The notes: a model not told the origin generated them from the sequence alone. A DNA stretch of 64,000 nt from Cynocephalus volans (GCF_027409185.1 NC_084463.1:117652133-117716132), one strand, 5' to 3'. Shown: positions 46,985 through 58,905, counted from the first letter of the stretch. Made by a program: numbers and translations.

Positions 46985-47150
46985 GGGCTTCAAAGTCAAA
47001 CAAATCCAGGTTTCAATTCTGGTTTTGCTATTTTCTTTTCAAATGACCTTGAGTAAACCGCTTAATTTCTCTGAGCCTCAGTATCCATCTGAAAAACGAG
47101 GATAATAAAATCTACCTCCTAGGGTGAATATACAAAGGCCCTACAATCTT
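46985..47150 (+). repeat. MIR SINE
   Basis: GCTTCAAAGTCAAACAAATCC, GACCTTGAGTAAACCGCTTAA, CTGAGCCTCAGTATCCATCTG and ACGAGGATAATAAAATC. Confidence 0.85.
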
Positions 47151-47154
47151 GCAT

Positions 47155-47845
47155 AGTATAGTGGGTTAAATGGTGGCCCTCCAAAAGATACGTCAATGTC
47201 TTAACCCCCAGAACCTGTGAACATGACCTTATTGAGAAAAAAGATCTTTACAGATGAATTAAGGATTTTGAGATGAGAAGATTGTCCTGGATTATTTGGG
47301 TGGATGTCCTTTCAAGAGAAATGCAGAGAGAGATTTGACACACAGAAGAAGAGAAGGCAATGTGACCATGGAGGCAGACATCAAAGAGATGTCAAGGAAT
47401 GCCAACAGCCTTCCAGAATCTGGAAGAGGCAAGGAAGGATTCTTCCCTAGGGCCCCAGAGAGTCTTTGCAGATGTAACTAAGTTAAGGACTTTGGGAAGA
47501 GATCAATCTGGATTATCCAGGTGGGCCCTAAATTTAATGACAAGAGTCTTTATAGGAGACCGAAGAAAAGACACAAGACAGAGGAGAAGGCCATGTGAAG
47601 ACAGAGGCAGAGACTGGATTTTTGTAGCCACAAGCCAAGGAATGCCTGGAGCCACCAGAGGATGGAAGAGGCAAGGAAGGATTCTCTCTTAGAGTCTCCA
47701 GAGGAAGCAGGGACCTGCCAACACCTTGGTTTTGGACTTCCGGCCTCTACAAGTGAGACCATAAATATGAGAGAATAAATTTCTGTTGTAAGCCACCCAG
47801 ATTGTGGTACTTTATTATGTATGGCAGCCCTGGGAAACTAATACA
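47155..47845 (+). mobile_element. MLT1-type LTR with internal head-to-tail duplication
   Basis: GGGTTAAATGGTGGCCCTCC and AACCCCCAGAACCTGTGAAC start a first copy, which breaks off near 47462. There AGTCTTTGCAGATGTAACTAAG resumes at an earlier LTR position, and the second copy runs to GAGAATAAATTTCTGTTG and GGAAACTAATACA at 47845. The two segments overlap in LTR coordinates (GGCAAGGAAGGATTC occurs in both). Confidence 0.8.
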
Positions 47846-47846
47846 T

Positions 47847-48220
47847 TGCCTTGGGTTGAATGTCCCCCCAAAATTTAATTCCCACTGTAACAGTTGAGGG
47901 TGGGAAATCCTATTATGGTAACTGAAAGGTGGGACCTTGAAGAGGTGATTAGATTGTAGGACCACGCCATAGTGAATGGATTAAAAATGGCAGTCATGGG
48001 CATGGTTTGGAGGTCTTTAAAAGGAGAGTGAATGAGGTTAGCTTCTCTCTGCTCCACCATTTTGTGGTACCCTGGGTCACTGTTGCTACCACCAAAATCC
48101 TCACCAGATGTGTCTGGACTTTGGATTTCCCAGCCTCAGAAACTGTAAGCAACAAATTTTGTTTTCTTTATACAATACCTAGTTCCACGTATTTTGTTAT
48201 AAGCAACAGAAAAAAATACA
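47847..48220 (+). mobile_element. MaLR-type LTR
   Basis: TGCCTTGGGTTGAATGTCCC start, GGTGGGAAATCCTATTATGG, AGGTGATTAGATTGTAGG, TTTAAAAGG (TATA-like, 48015-48023), TTAGCTTCTCTCTGCTCC, then AAACTGTAAGCAAC and the end at ATACATA. It abuts the MLT1 end, and its 3' half matches the leader of the chimeric L1. Confidence 0.8.
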
Positions 48221-48239
48221 TACATACTGCCTATCTTCT

Positions 48240-48770
48240 TAATTTATCACGTATCTTCTCAACTCTTATTGTGCTTTATGCTAGAGCCATACAAACTACT
48301 TGTATAAGAATGCAAGCTTTGGGAGAGTGGAACCTTGTCTGACTTGGTCACTATTATAATTCTAATGATTAGCATGGTGCCAAGTACATGGCAGGTGCTC
48401 AATACATGTTTTTAAAATAAATGAATGAACTGTGGTTCCTCCAACATCCTATGGTATGTCATGTCTCCATGTCTTTGCATATGCTGTTTCCTCTGCCCAG
48501 AACGTCCTCCTATCTCATTCCCCTACAAATACCTATTATCCTTCAAAACTCTACTCAGACATTTCCTCTTTTCAGTGTGCCTTTCCTTTCCACACTAATT
48601 CTGTTCCATGCACATTGTTCTAATACAGCATGTCATATGTTGTACTCTGATTTTATGTTTTTATGTGTCTGTCTCCTTGAAGAGACTGGAGGTTCTCAGA
48701 GGGCAGGAGCTGTCTGTGATTTACTTCTATTTCCTCAGCACCCAAAACACAGGGCACAGCTGCATACATG
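48240..48770 (+). mobile_element. L2 fragments
   Basis: GCAAGCTTTGGGAGAGTGG with GTGCCAAGTACATGGCAGGTGC and CTCAATACATG end a first piece at about 48425. A second (CATGTCTTTGCATATGCTGTTTCC, TCTCAGAGGGCAGGAGCTG) runs to about 48760. Confidence 0.78.
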
Positions 48771-48892
48771 AGGGCATCCCCCTCCTTCTATATATTCCAG
48801 CACTGAAGGGACAACTCTCCAAAAAAGGACAAATCTTATCAGCCTGGGGCCCAGAGATAAGCCTATATGCTCCAAAGTTGAGCCCCCACCCC

Positions 48893-49054
48893 CTTTTTAA
48901 AGATGACCGGCAAGGGGATCTTAACCCTTGACTTGGTGTTGTCAGCACCACACTCTCCCAAGTGAGCTAACGAGCCATCCCTATACAGGGATCCGAACCC
49001 ATGGCCTTGGTGTTATAGCACCACACTCTCCCAAGTGAGCCATGGGCCGGCCCC
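48893..49054 (-). mobile_element. CYN-type dimeric tRNA-Ile SINE
   Basis: Minus-strand dimer: TTTTTAAAGATGACCGGCAAGG, GGATCTTAACCCTTGACTTGG, AGTGAGCCATGGGCCGGCCCC. The tail is short and no clear target duplication is found, so it may be older or trimmed. Confidence 0.88.
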
Positions 49055-49699
49055 ATGAGCCGTTTCTAGACCTGTTTCCAAATACCCTCTAAACAGAAGC
49101 CATGGAGAAAACCCTATGAGTGCAGAATCCTGGGGATGGTATTGTTTAATTAAACAGAGACTCAAGTCGCCAACATCTGGCTCAAGCTGGGCCTCTGGGA
49201 CCTGAGCAGACAACATTTCATCGTTAAAAGGAAAGCAGATGACAAAATCTTTCCTGAAAGAACCCAGCAGGCAGTCAGAATTACTGGATGTGGATAAATA
49301 AAACCATTATTTCCAAATACATATCTCAGGCAGCACTAAATGCATTCTCCATATCACAAGCAACACTAAATTTAGAACTGGCAGTTTGAGTCGTGTGCTG
49401 ATTGCTAAAGAGAAAACTAAATTCAAAGGGGAAAAAATGAAGTGAAATATGGAAATAAAAATGTAATCTTAGTCCATAAGAGCAAGCTGTCAAGAGAGGT
49501 GAGAGGGAAGTTTTCCGCACAGAATTCTGGCTGTAAAGGAGTTTCCATATGGGGAGGGGCAGGCCCCTGCTAGGCATCACCACAGCATCGGCCTCTGGGG
49601 AAACCTCTGGAGTGGCTCCCTGTGTGGAACTTCGGAGAGGCAGCAGTAGAATCTGCATTTGAGCAATAATGCAGGAAACACCAAAAGCCCCCAGGGGCC

Positions 49700-49855
49700 A
49701 AGGCTCACTGTTTCCAAAGCACTGTCATGCACATGTCTCACTGAAGCCTTTTCTCAATCCTCCAGTGAAGATACATCACCCCCATTTTACAGTTGAGGAA
49801 CTAAGCCCAGAGGAGTCACATGACTTGCCCAGGTCACACCATCACTGAGTGGGAG
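49700..49855 (-). repeat. MIR fragment
   Basis: CATTTTACAGTTGAGGAACTAAG and GACTTGCCCAGGTCACACC are minus-strand MIR. Confidence 0.8.
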
Positions 49856-49859
49856 AACA

Positions 49860-50450
49860 GCGATTTATTTTAGTAAACTTTTAATTTTAGAATAGTTTTA
49901 GATTTACAGAGAAGTTTTAAAGATAGTACAGAGTTCCCAAATACCCCTCCCCCAGTTTCCCATATTGGTAACATCTTACATTACTGTGGTACATTTGCCA
50001 CAACTAAGGGACCAGCATTAGTACATTACTATTAACCAAACACCATATTCTATTTAGATTTCACTAGTTTTTCCCTAATGTCCTATTTCTGCTCCAGGAC
50101 CCCCTCCAGGATACCACATTGCATTTAGTTGCCATGTCTCCTTGGGCTCCTCTGCATCTGTTACAGTTTCTCCAACTTTCCTTGTTTTTGATGACCCTGA
50201 TAACTTTGAGTACTAGCAGGTATTTTGTAGGATGTTCCTCAGTTTGGTTTTTTCTGATGTTTTACTCATTATTAGACTAGGATTATGGGTTTGGGGGAGG
50301 AAGGCCACAAAGGTGAAGTGTGCTTCTCATCACAACATATCAGGGGTATGTACTATCAACATGATTTATCACAGATGATGTTAACCTTGACCACCTGGCC
50401 AAGACAGTGTTTACCAGGTCTCTCCATTGTGAAGTTATTCCTACCCCCTC
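49860..50450 (-). mobile_element. L1M-type 3' UTR fragment
   Basis: TTAATTTTAGAATAGTTTTAG, ACCCCTCCCCCAGTTTCCC, GTTGCCATGTCTCCTTGGGC and TTATCACAGATGATGTTAACC are landmarks of an old L1M 3' region on the minus strand. 50520-50745 resembles the ancient repeat near 27.5 kb. Confidence 0.75.
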
Positions 50451-50749
50451 TCCCCGCATCTCCTTCCATTCTCTACTCTTTGAAAGCAAGTTTGGTGCTT
50501 CCAGGATGAAGAGTTTGGGCTAGGCCTGGAAGAATGGGTAGGATATTAAAGTGTCAAAGGACATTCGAGGTAGAGAGAACTGGAAGGCAGTGTAAGTGCA
50601 GGAAGATTTGGTGAACAGGGCTGGGGGCAAGGTACTGGCAAACAAGAGAAGAGAAGGCTAGGAAGGTGACTAAGCCCAAACTGAGCAGTGCCCTACAGCC
50701 AAGCAGGGGGCTTGGGTTATTCTCCAAGAGCCATCTCCTCTCATCATCT

Positions 50750-51187
50750 TCGTATCAGTCCATTTTCGTCGCTTATAACAGAACACCTGAAACTGGGTAA
50801 TTTATAAAGAAAATAAATTTATTTCTTACAGTTTTGGAGGCTAGGGAGTCCAAGGTTGTGAGGAAGCATATCTGGTGAGGTCCTTCATCTTGATGGGGAC
50901 TCCCTGTAGAGTCCTCAGGCTGTGAAGGGTATCACATGGCGAGTGGCACTGAGGGAGTATTAATGTGCTCACTTGCTCTCCTCATAAACCCACCAGTGCC
51001 CCTCCCGTGATAACACACTCATCCATTGACCCATTAATTCATTAATCCACGGATGGACTAATCCATGCATGAGGGCATAGCCCTCACAATCCAATCACTT
51101 CCCAAAGGAGTCACCTTTCAACACTGCCACATTGGGGATATTAAGCTTCCACACGAGCTTTGGAGGGGACAATATTCAGACCATAGC
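50750..51187 (-). mobile_element. MaLR-type LTR, minus strand
   Basis: TATCAGTCCATTTTCGTCGC and AAACTGGGTAATTTATAAAG with a TTTATTTCTTAC stretch start the reversed LTR. CAATCCAATCACTTCCCAAAGG and CAATATTCAGACCATAGCA end it. Complete in length, no internal region. Confidence 0.82.
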
Positions 51188-51603
51188 AGTTGTACAGCTC
51201 AGGCTCTGAGAAATGGGACTGTTCTTGTGAGGGAGAAGCTGACTGATTGCTTCCGCGTTCCCTAGAGTGCTCATGCTCTTTGAAGCATGGACTGCTAGTT
51301 ACCTACAAGATCCATTCTTCCCTTTTTTTCCAAGTAACAGACCCACATTTAATTCAGCGTAGCCATGTGCCCAGCTAAAAGATTAACTTCCCATCCTTCC
51401 TTACAGTTATGTGCGGCTATGTAACTAGGCTCTGGCCAGTGAGTTCTAAGTGAACATTGCTGGATACCACTTCAGGGAAAGTGCCTTAAAAGGGCCTTTT
51501 TGAATCCTTTTCCCCTTCTACCTGCCTGAATATGGATATGATGGCTAGAACTCTAGCAGCCATCTTGCACCATGAGAAAACCTCGAAGATGAAAACCTTA
51601 TGT

Positions 51604-51620
51604 TAAAGAGAGAGAAATAA
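51604..51620. repeat. L1 5' target-site duplication
   Basis: TAAAGAGAGAGAAATAA is identical to 58421-58437. The preceding GTT/AAAG fits the L1 endonuclease preference for TTTT/AA-type sites on the opposite strand. Confidence 0.93.
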
Positions 51621-53124
51621 GAGAGGTTTTCAAGATGGCGGCGGCTGCGGCGGCTGGCGTGGAGTAGCTGAGGTGGAAAAGGTGGCCACTGGGCCTCAGG
51701 TAGCCGGGAAACTTGTGGACCTTCCTCTCGCGATCTCTTAAGGGAGGACTGCTGCTGCTGGCCGGTCGTGGGGGGTGACCGCCACTTTGCCCCCGGCAGG
51801 AGAGGCTGCCTCATTTACAGGCAACAGCTTTGAAGTGTGGAGCAGGAAAAGAACTGTTTCTTAGCTGCAAAAGTGAGTCTCGAAACAGGGAACACGGCAC
51901 CAGGGCTGCTGTGGATGCAGACAGGATCCCGGAGGCCGGGGCCGTGCTGAAGGCGGCCAGCTACCCTATTCAGGAGTCGAGGTTTCAGGCCGGCATTAAA
52001 GAAGATTCCTGGGAGCGCCCGAGCCGCCGCGACTGAACAGCCCGAGGCGGCAGCGGCCGAGAACTGGGAAAGCGGCAAACCAGAGACAGAGCGAGCGCCC
52101 GACCTGGCACAGCACTGTGAGTGATCCCTGGCACAGCTCTGTTCGGGGACTGGATGCCCACGCAGCTCCCGCCTGCACCACCAGGCCACTCACCGCTCCG
52201 GTGCTGCCTCCATTTTCCCAGGTGCAGGCAGCTCTGCCCTGCTCGGCCATCACTGAGCCCTCCCACTTGCTTGGCCTGGCGCAGGGCTTTCCGGAGCCTG
52301 CGGGCCGGCCTCCGCTCCCACTCCCTCCGCGGTTCTCTGGCGGGGCTGGTGGCGGGGGGCGTCCCCGGCCAGTGTCGGGAGGGCAAGGAGGTACAGGCGG
52401 GCCGACTGTCACTCCACCACAACCTGGACTCCGGCCCCAGGTAAACTCCCTGTTACTGGGAGGCAGATACCATCTCTGCAGCCACCAGTTTGGAAAAAAG
52501 CCTAACGAATTTCTGGTTGGGAATAGTGTGGTAGGAGAGTTCCCAGATCCGCTTGAACCTGCCGGAGACCAGGCTGCAGGTGGGCGCTAGACTCGGTTTA
52601 TACTGGGGGGATACAAAGGTGAACAAGACCCGAGAAAGATCTACATAGTGCTACAAAGGCACCCAGAGAGACCGGTCGTCTGTGCCTAGCAGAAACCTGG
52701 TAGACTTCCTGGGCGAGGCGGTGCCGAGCAGGGTCTTGAAGGCCCAGCTGATAGACGAGGGGTGCAGAAGATAAGCCCCAGCCCAGCACAGTGCGCACAG
52801 AGTGGGGAGACGTGCGGCCAGGGAGGTGGAGACTCGATAGAAACCACACACCCGGTGGGGTTGCCATTGCACGATCTAACAGCCTGGGCCAGAACACACG
52901 GAACAGGGAGAAGTCCTGCACAGGAAGTGAAAGCTCAACAGAGATCACACCAGCCCAGCAGAGTCCAAGCTGACCAGAAAGGTGGCTCCCCGGAGAAGCC
53001 GAAGTCCTGAGGCAACCACACACACAAGGCACTAGAGGCCAACTGAGCAGTCACGGAGGGAGCCATACCAAATTGGCAACCACAGCAACATCCTAGTTAG
53101 TCAATAGTCTCAAACCGGTGGTCT
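51621..53124 (+). promoter_or_regulatory. L1 5' UTR / internal promoter, CpG island
   Basis: About 1.5 kb, with 51630-52450 strongly GC- and CpG-rich (the only such block in the window). CAAGATGGCGGC at 51631-51642, 11 bases from the element start, matches the YY1 site that positions transcription in L1 promoters. A GTGCAG acceptor-like site at 52762-52767 corresponds to the point where the chimeric L1 joins LARGE1. Part overlaps a 157-codon open frame that I do not consider coding. Confidence 0.85.
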
Positions 53125-54153
53125 GTGAAACCCCCTGCCACAATGAATAAACATCAAAAAAAAGATACCAGAAATACAAAAAATCAAGAAAGTACACCAC
53201 CAAAAGTTAATAAATCTCAAACTCTAGATCTTATAGAACAAGAAGCCCTTGAAATGACTGACAAGGAATTTCAAGTGATAATTCTAAGGAAACTGAATGA
53301 GATACAAGAAAACTCAGCTAGACATCATGATGAATTGAGGAAAAGTATACAGGATCTGAAAGAGGAAATGTACAAGGAAATCAATGTCCTGGAAAAAAAT
53401 GTAGCAGAACTTGCCGAACTGAAGAAGTTATTCAACGAAATAAAAAACACAACGGAGAGTTTAACCAGCAGGCTTGTCGAAGTTGAAGAGAGAACCTCTG
53501 AACTTGAAGATGGACTGTTTGAAATAACACAAGCAGACAAACAGAAAGAAAAAAGAATAAAGGACATTGAAGAAAATCTGAGAGAGATATCAGACAACCA
53601 TAAGCGATCAAATATCCGAGTCATGGGTATTCCAGAAGGGGAGGAAAATGGAGATTCCATTGAAAACATATTCAACAAAATAGTGGCAGAAAACTTCCCA
53701 GGTATAGGAAAAATCACAGATCTTCAGATCCAGGAAGCTCAACGATCTCCAAATGTATTCAACCCAAAAAGACCTTCTCCAAGACATGTCATAGTCAAAT
53801 TGGCAAAACTCAGAGACAAAGAGAGAATCTTAAAAGCTGCAAGAGAGAAGCGTCAAATCACCTATAAGGGAGCCCCAATCAGGTTAACATCAGACTTTTC
53901 ATCACAAACCCTAAAAGCTAGAAAGGAATGGGATGATATTTTCAAAATACTAAAAGACAAAGATTGCCAGCCAAGAATACTCTACCCTGCAAGGCTATCC
54001 TTCCGAAATGAGGGGCAAATAGTATATTTCTCAGACAAAAACTGCGGGAGTTCACTACCACACGACCACCCTTACAAGAAATCCTCAAGGGAGTACTGGG
54101 TTTGGGTCCTGAAAAATAACTACCACTGCCATAAAAAGCCAAGAAAAATCTAA
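53125..54153 (+). pseudogene. L1 ORF1 with 3' frameshift
   Basis: The 342-codon open frame matches the other ORF1 up to about residue 303 (coiled coil, RRM with IRVMGIPEGEENGDSIENIF, basic C-terminal domain). A 4-base deletion at about 54034 (GACAAAAACTGC against GACAAACAAAAACTGC in the other copy) then changes the last 39 codons. The altered tail is unrelated to ORF1p. The RNA-binding domains remain, so partial function cannot be excluded, but the true C-terminus is lost. Confidence 0.9.
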
Positions 54154-54306
54154 ACCCGCTAGTATAATAAAAATGGCATTCATGAAGAGAAAACAAGCTA
54201 ACAAAAACACTATCTACAACCTAAGGAACCAACAAACACAGAAAACAAACAGTAAATCAGAAAGCAAGGAACAAAAGACACCTAAGACAACCAAACAACC
54301 AATAAA

Positions 54307-57300
54307 ATGCTAGGAATAAATCAACACCTTTCAATAACAACTCTTAATGTAAAAGGCTTAAATTCCCCAATTAAAAGACACAGACTGGCTGACTGGATCA
54401 AAAAGCAGGACCCAACTATATGCTGCCTACAAGAGACCCACCTCACCCATAAAGATTCACACAGACTAAGAGTGAAAGGATGGAAAAAGATTTACCATGC
54501 AAACAGAAAAGAAAAACGAGCTGGAGTAGCTATTCTTATATCTGACAAAATAGACTTTAAACTAAAAACCATAAAAAGAGACAATGAGGGACACTACTTA
54601 ATGATAAAAGGACTGATCCATCAAGAAGACATAACAATCATAAATATGTATGCACCCAATGTTGGAGCAGCCAGATTTATAAAACAAACTCTATTAGACC
54701 TAAAGAAGGAAATAGACACTAATACCATAATAGCAGGGGACCTGAACACCCCACTGTCAATATTAGACAGATCATCTAGGCAAAGAATCAGTAGAGAAAC
54801 ACAAGATCTAAACAAGACTCTAGACCAATTGGAATTGGCAGATATCTACAGAACATTCCACCCAACAACCTCAGAATATTCATTTTTCTCATCAGCACAT
54901 GGATCATTCTCCAGGATAGATCACATATTAGGTCACAAATCAAGTCTCAATAAATTCAAAAAAATTGGAATTATCCCATGTATCTTCTCAGACCACAATG
55001 GATTAAAACTAGAAATTAATAACAAATGAAACTCTGGAAACTATACAAACACATGGAAATTAAACAGCATTCTACTTAATGACATATAGGTCCAAGAAGA
55101 AATCAAGCAGGAAATCAAAAAATTTATTGAAACTAATGAAAACAATGATACATCATACCAAAACCTGTGGGATACTGCAAAAGCAGTATTGAGGGGAAAA
55201 TTTATTGCATTAAATGCTCACTTCAGGAGAATGGAAAGATGGCAAGTGAACAACCTAACACTTCACCTTAAAGAACTAGAAAAACAAGAACAATCCAAAC
55301 CTAAAGTTAGCAGACGGAAAGATATCATTAAGATCAGAGCAGAACTGAATGAAATTGAAAACCAAAAAACAATTCAAAAGATCAACGAATCAAAAAGTTG
55401 GTTTTTTGAAAAGATAAATAAAATTGACAAACCATTAGCATGGCTAACAAAAAAAAGAAGAGAGAAGACTCAAATAACCAAAATTAGAAATGAAAAAGGC
55501 GATATTACAACTGATTCATCTGAAACACAAGGAATCATTCGAGACTACTATAAACAACTATACAACGAGACTACTATAAACTACTATAAACAACTAGCGA
55601 ACAAATTTGAAAATCTGGAGGAAATGGATAAATTTCTGGACACACACAAGCTCCCAAAACTGAACAGTGAAGACGCAGAAAATTTGAACAGACCAATAAC
55701 AATAAAGGAGATTGAAGCTGTTATCAGAAGTCTCCCAACAAAGAAAAGCCCAGGACCAGATGGATTCACAGCAGAATTTTACCAAACATTCAAAGAGGAA
55801 TTGACACCGATTCTTTACAAACTATTCCAAAAGATTGAAACGGACGCAAATCTCCCAAACTCATTCTATGAAGCAAACATCATCCTGATACCAAAACCAG
55901 GTAAAGATATAACCAAAAAAGAAAACTACAGGCCAATATCCTTGATGAATATAGATGCAAAAATCCTCACTAAAATACTAGCAAACAGAATACAGCAACA
56001 CATAGGTAAAATTATTCATCACGATCAAGTGGGATTCATCCCAGGGATGCAAGGTTGGTTCAACATACGCAAATCAATAAATGTGATACACCATATTAAT
56101 AAACTCAAACACAAGGACCATATGATCATATCTATAGATGCTGAAAAAGCAATTGATAAAGTTCAGCACTCATTCATGACAAAGACCCTCTATAAGTTAG
56201 GTATAGAGGGAAAGTATCTCAACATAATTAAAGCCATATATGCCAAACCCACAGCCAATATCATCCTGAATGGGGAAAAGCTGAAAGCTTTTCCTTTAAG
56301 AACAGGAACTAGACAAGGATGCCCACTCTCACCACTCCTATTCAACATAGTGTTGGAAGTACTAGCCAGAGCAATCAGAGAAGAGAAGGAAATAAAGGGC
56401 ATCCAGATTGGAAAAGATGAAGTCAAACTGTCCCTGTTTGCAGATGACATGATCCTATATATCGAACAGCCTAAAACCTCTACAAAAAAACTCTTGGAGG
56501 TGATAAATGATTTCAGCACAGTAGCAAGATACAAAATCAACACACAAAAATCAGTAGCATTTCTTTTCTCCAATAGTGAACATGCAGAAAGAGAAATCAA
56601 GAAAGCTTGCCCATTTACAATAGCCACCAAAAAAATAAAATACTTAGGAATTGAGTTAACCAAGGAGGTGAAAAATCTCTATAATGAGAACTACAAACCA
56701 CTGCTGAGAGAAATTAGAGAGGATACAGGAAGATGGAAAGATATCCCATGCTCTTGGATTGGAAGAATCAACATAGTGAAAATGTCCATACTACCCAAAG
56801 TGATATACAAATTCAATGCAATCCCCATCAAAATTCCAAAGACATTTTTCTCAGAAATGGAAAAAACTATCCAGACATTTATATGGAACAATAAAAGACC
56901 ACGCATAGCCAAAGCAATGCTGAGCAAAAAAAATAAAGCTGGAGGCATAACACTACCTGACTTTAAGCTATACTACAAAGCTATAATAACCAAAACAGTA
57001 TGGTACTGGCATAAAAACAGACACACTGACCAATGGAATAGAATAGAGAATCCAGAAATCAACCCACACACTTACTGTCAGCTGATCTTTGACAAAGGCA
57101 CCAAGCCTATTCATTGGCGAAGGGACTGCCTATTCAGCAAATGGTGCTGGGATAACTGGATATCCATATGCAGGAGAATGAAACTAGATCCATACCTCTC
57201 GCCGTATACTAAAATCAACTCAAAATGGATTAAGGATTTAAATATACACCCTGAAACAATAAAACTTCTTAAAGAAAACATAGGAGAAACACTTCAGGAA

Positions 57301-58167
57301 ATAGGACTGGGCACAGACTTCTTGAATACGACCCCAAAAGCACGGGCAACCAAAGGAAAAGTAAACAAATGGGATTATATCAAACTAAAAAGCTTCTGCA
57401 CAGCAAAAGAAACAATTAAAAGAGTTAAAAGACAACCAACAGAGTGGGAGAAAATATTTGCAAAATATATATCTGACAAAGGATTAATATCCAGAATATA
57501 TAAGGAACTCAAACAACTGTACAAGAAGAAAACAAGCAACCCAATTAAAAAATGGGCAAAAGAGTTAAATAGGCATTTCTCTAAGGAAGATATCCAAATG
57601 GCCAACAGACATATGAAAAAATGCTCAACATCACTCAGCATCTAGGAAATGCAAATCAAAACCACATTGAGATACCATCTAACTCCAGTTAGGATGGCTA
57701 AAATCCAAAAGACTGTGAACGATAAATGCTGGCGAGGCTGCGGAGAAAAAGGAACTCTCATACATTGTTGGTGGGACTGCAAAATGGTGCAGCCTCTATG
57801 GAAAATGGTATGGAGGTTCCTCAAACAATTGCAGATAGATCTACCATACGACCCAGCTATCCCACTGTTGGGAATATACCCAGAGGAATGGAAATCATCA
57901 AGTCGAAGGTATACCTGTTTCCCAATGTTTATCGCAGCACTCTTTACAATAGCCAAGAGTTGGAACCAGCCCAAATGCCCATCATCAGATGAGTGGATAT
58001 GGAAAATGTGGTACATCTACACAATGGAATACTACTCAGCTATAAAAACGAATGAAATACTGCCATTTGCAACAACATGGATGGACCTTGAGAAAATTAT
58101 ATTAAGTGAAACAAGTCAGGCACAGAAAGAGAAATACCACATGTTCTCACTTATTGGTGGGAGCTAA
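54307..58167 (+). pseudogene. L1 ORF2 with three in-frame stops
   Basis: A single frame of 1287 codons spans EN (about residues 1-238), RT with FADD at residues 711-714 (56437-56448), and the C-terminal Cys motif [18 protein letters not shown] (from residue 1141). TGA at 55027-55029 (CGA in the other copy), TAG at 55087-55089 (TGG in the other) and TAG at 57643-57645 (CGG in the other) interrupt it. Otherwise the frame is kept, and a 33-base in-frame insertion lies near 55563-55598. The longest piece is 818 codons (55189-57645), holding the RT. Confidence 0.95.
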
Positions 58168-58182
58168 AAAATTAATATATAA

Positions 58183-58186
<4 letters not shown>

Positions 58187-58230
<44 letters not shown>
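58187..58230. repeat. (CA)n microsatellite in L1 3' UTR
   Basis: About 22 CA units, longer than the matching run in the other L1, so it has expanded since insertion. The polypurine G tract (GTTGGGGGGGAGGGGGGGAG type) follows at 58308-58347. Confidence 0.93.
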
Positions 58231-58235
<5 letters not shown>

Positions 58236-58420
58236 CCGGGGGGGGGAAGAAGATATAACAACCACAATTATTTGAAGTTGATACGACAACCAAACAGAAA
58301 GGACATTGTTGGGGGGGAGGGGGGGAGGGAGAAGGGAGGGAGGTTTTGGTGATGGGGAGCAATAATCAGCCACAATGTATATCGACAAAATAAAATTAAA
58401 AAAATAAATAAATAAATAAA

Positions 58421-58437
58421 TAAAGAGAGAGAAATAA
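58421..58437. repeat. L1 3' target-site duplication
   Basis: Identical to 51604-51620. Confidence 0.93.
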
Positions 58438-58512
58438 TTGGAGTCATTGGTACCCATAGAACTAAGAGTATTATACCAGCCCTAGGCTGAATATCACCAG
58501 ACCTCTCACATA

Positions 58513-58905
58513 TGAATGTATTACTTTGCTTGGGTTGCCATAACAAAATACCACACAGTATGTTGCTGAAACAATGGAAATTAATTTTCTCACAGTTATG
58601 GAGGCTAGAAGTCAAAGATCAAGGTGCCATCAGGGTTGGTTTCTGGTGGCTTTTCTTCTTGGCCTACAGATGGCTGCCTTCTTACTGTGTCTTTACATGG
58701 CCTTTCCTCTGTGTGCACAGAGAGAGCAATCCCTGGTGTCTCTTCTTCTTGTAAGGACACCAGTCCTATTGGATTAAGGCCACATCCTTATGACTTCACT
58801 TAACCTCTATTACCTCCTCATAGGCCCTCTCTCCAAATACAGTCACACTGGGTGTTAGAGCTTCAACCTACAAATTTTGGGGAGGACACAACAGTCTATG
58901 ACAGT
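58513..58905 (-). mobile_element. MLT1-type LTR, minus strand
   Basis: GGTTGCCATAACAAAATACC, TTTTCTCACAGTTATGGAGG, AGGACACCAGTCCTATTGGA and CTCCAAATACAGTCACACTGG with ACAAATTTTGGGGAGGACAC are the reversed landmarks of MLT1/MaLR LTRs. Confidence 0.88.

Larger units (their letters stand above)
51621..58420 (+). mobile_element. Full-length L1 LINE (6.8 kb) with target duplication
   Basis: Complete architecture: CpG-rich 5' UTR (51621-53124), ORF1 (53125 on), spacer, ORF2 (54307-58167), and a 3' UTR with (CA)n and G-rich tract. An AAAT-type tail at 58402-58420 ends it, and a 17-bp duplication encloses the unit. It lies antisense to SERGEF. The coding breaks described below make it non-autonomous. 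Confidence 0.96.

Noticed and set aside
49143..49156. Perfect palindrome TGTTTAATTAAACA
   Set aside because: Fourteen A/T-rich bases are likely by chance in 64 kb; no flanking structure.
52117..52590. 157-codon frame in the CpG island taken as a host gene first exon
   Set aside because: It lies wholly in the L1 5' UTR bounded by the L1 target duplication; GC-rich DNA gives long chance frames.
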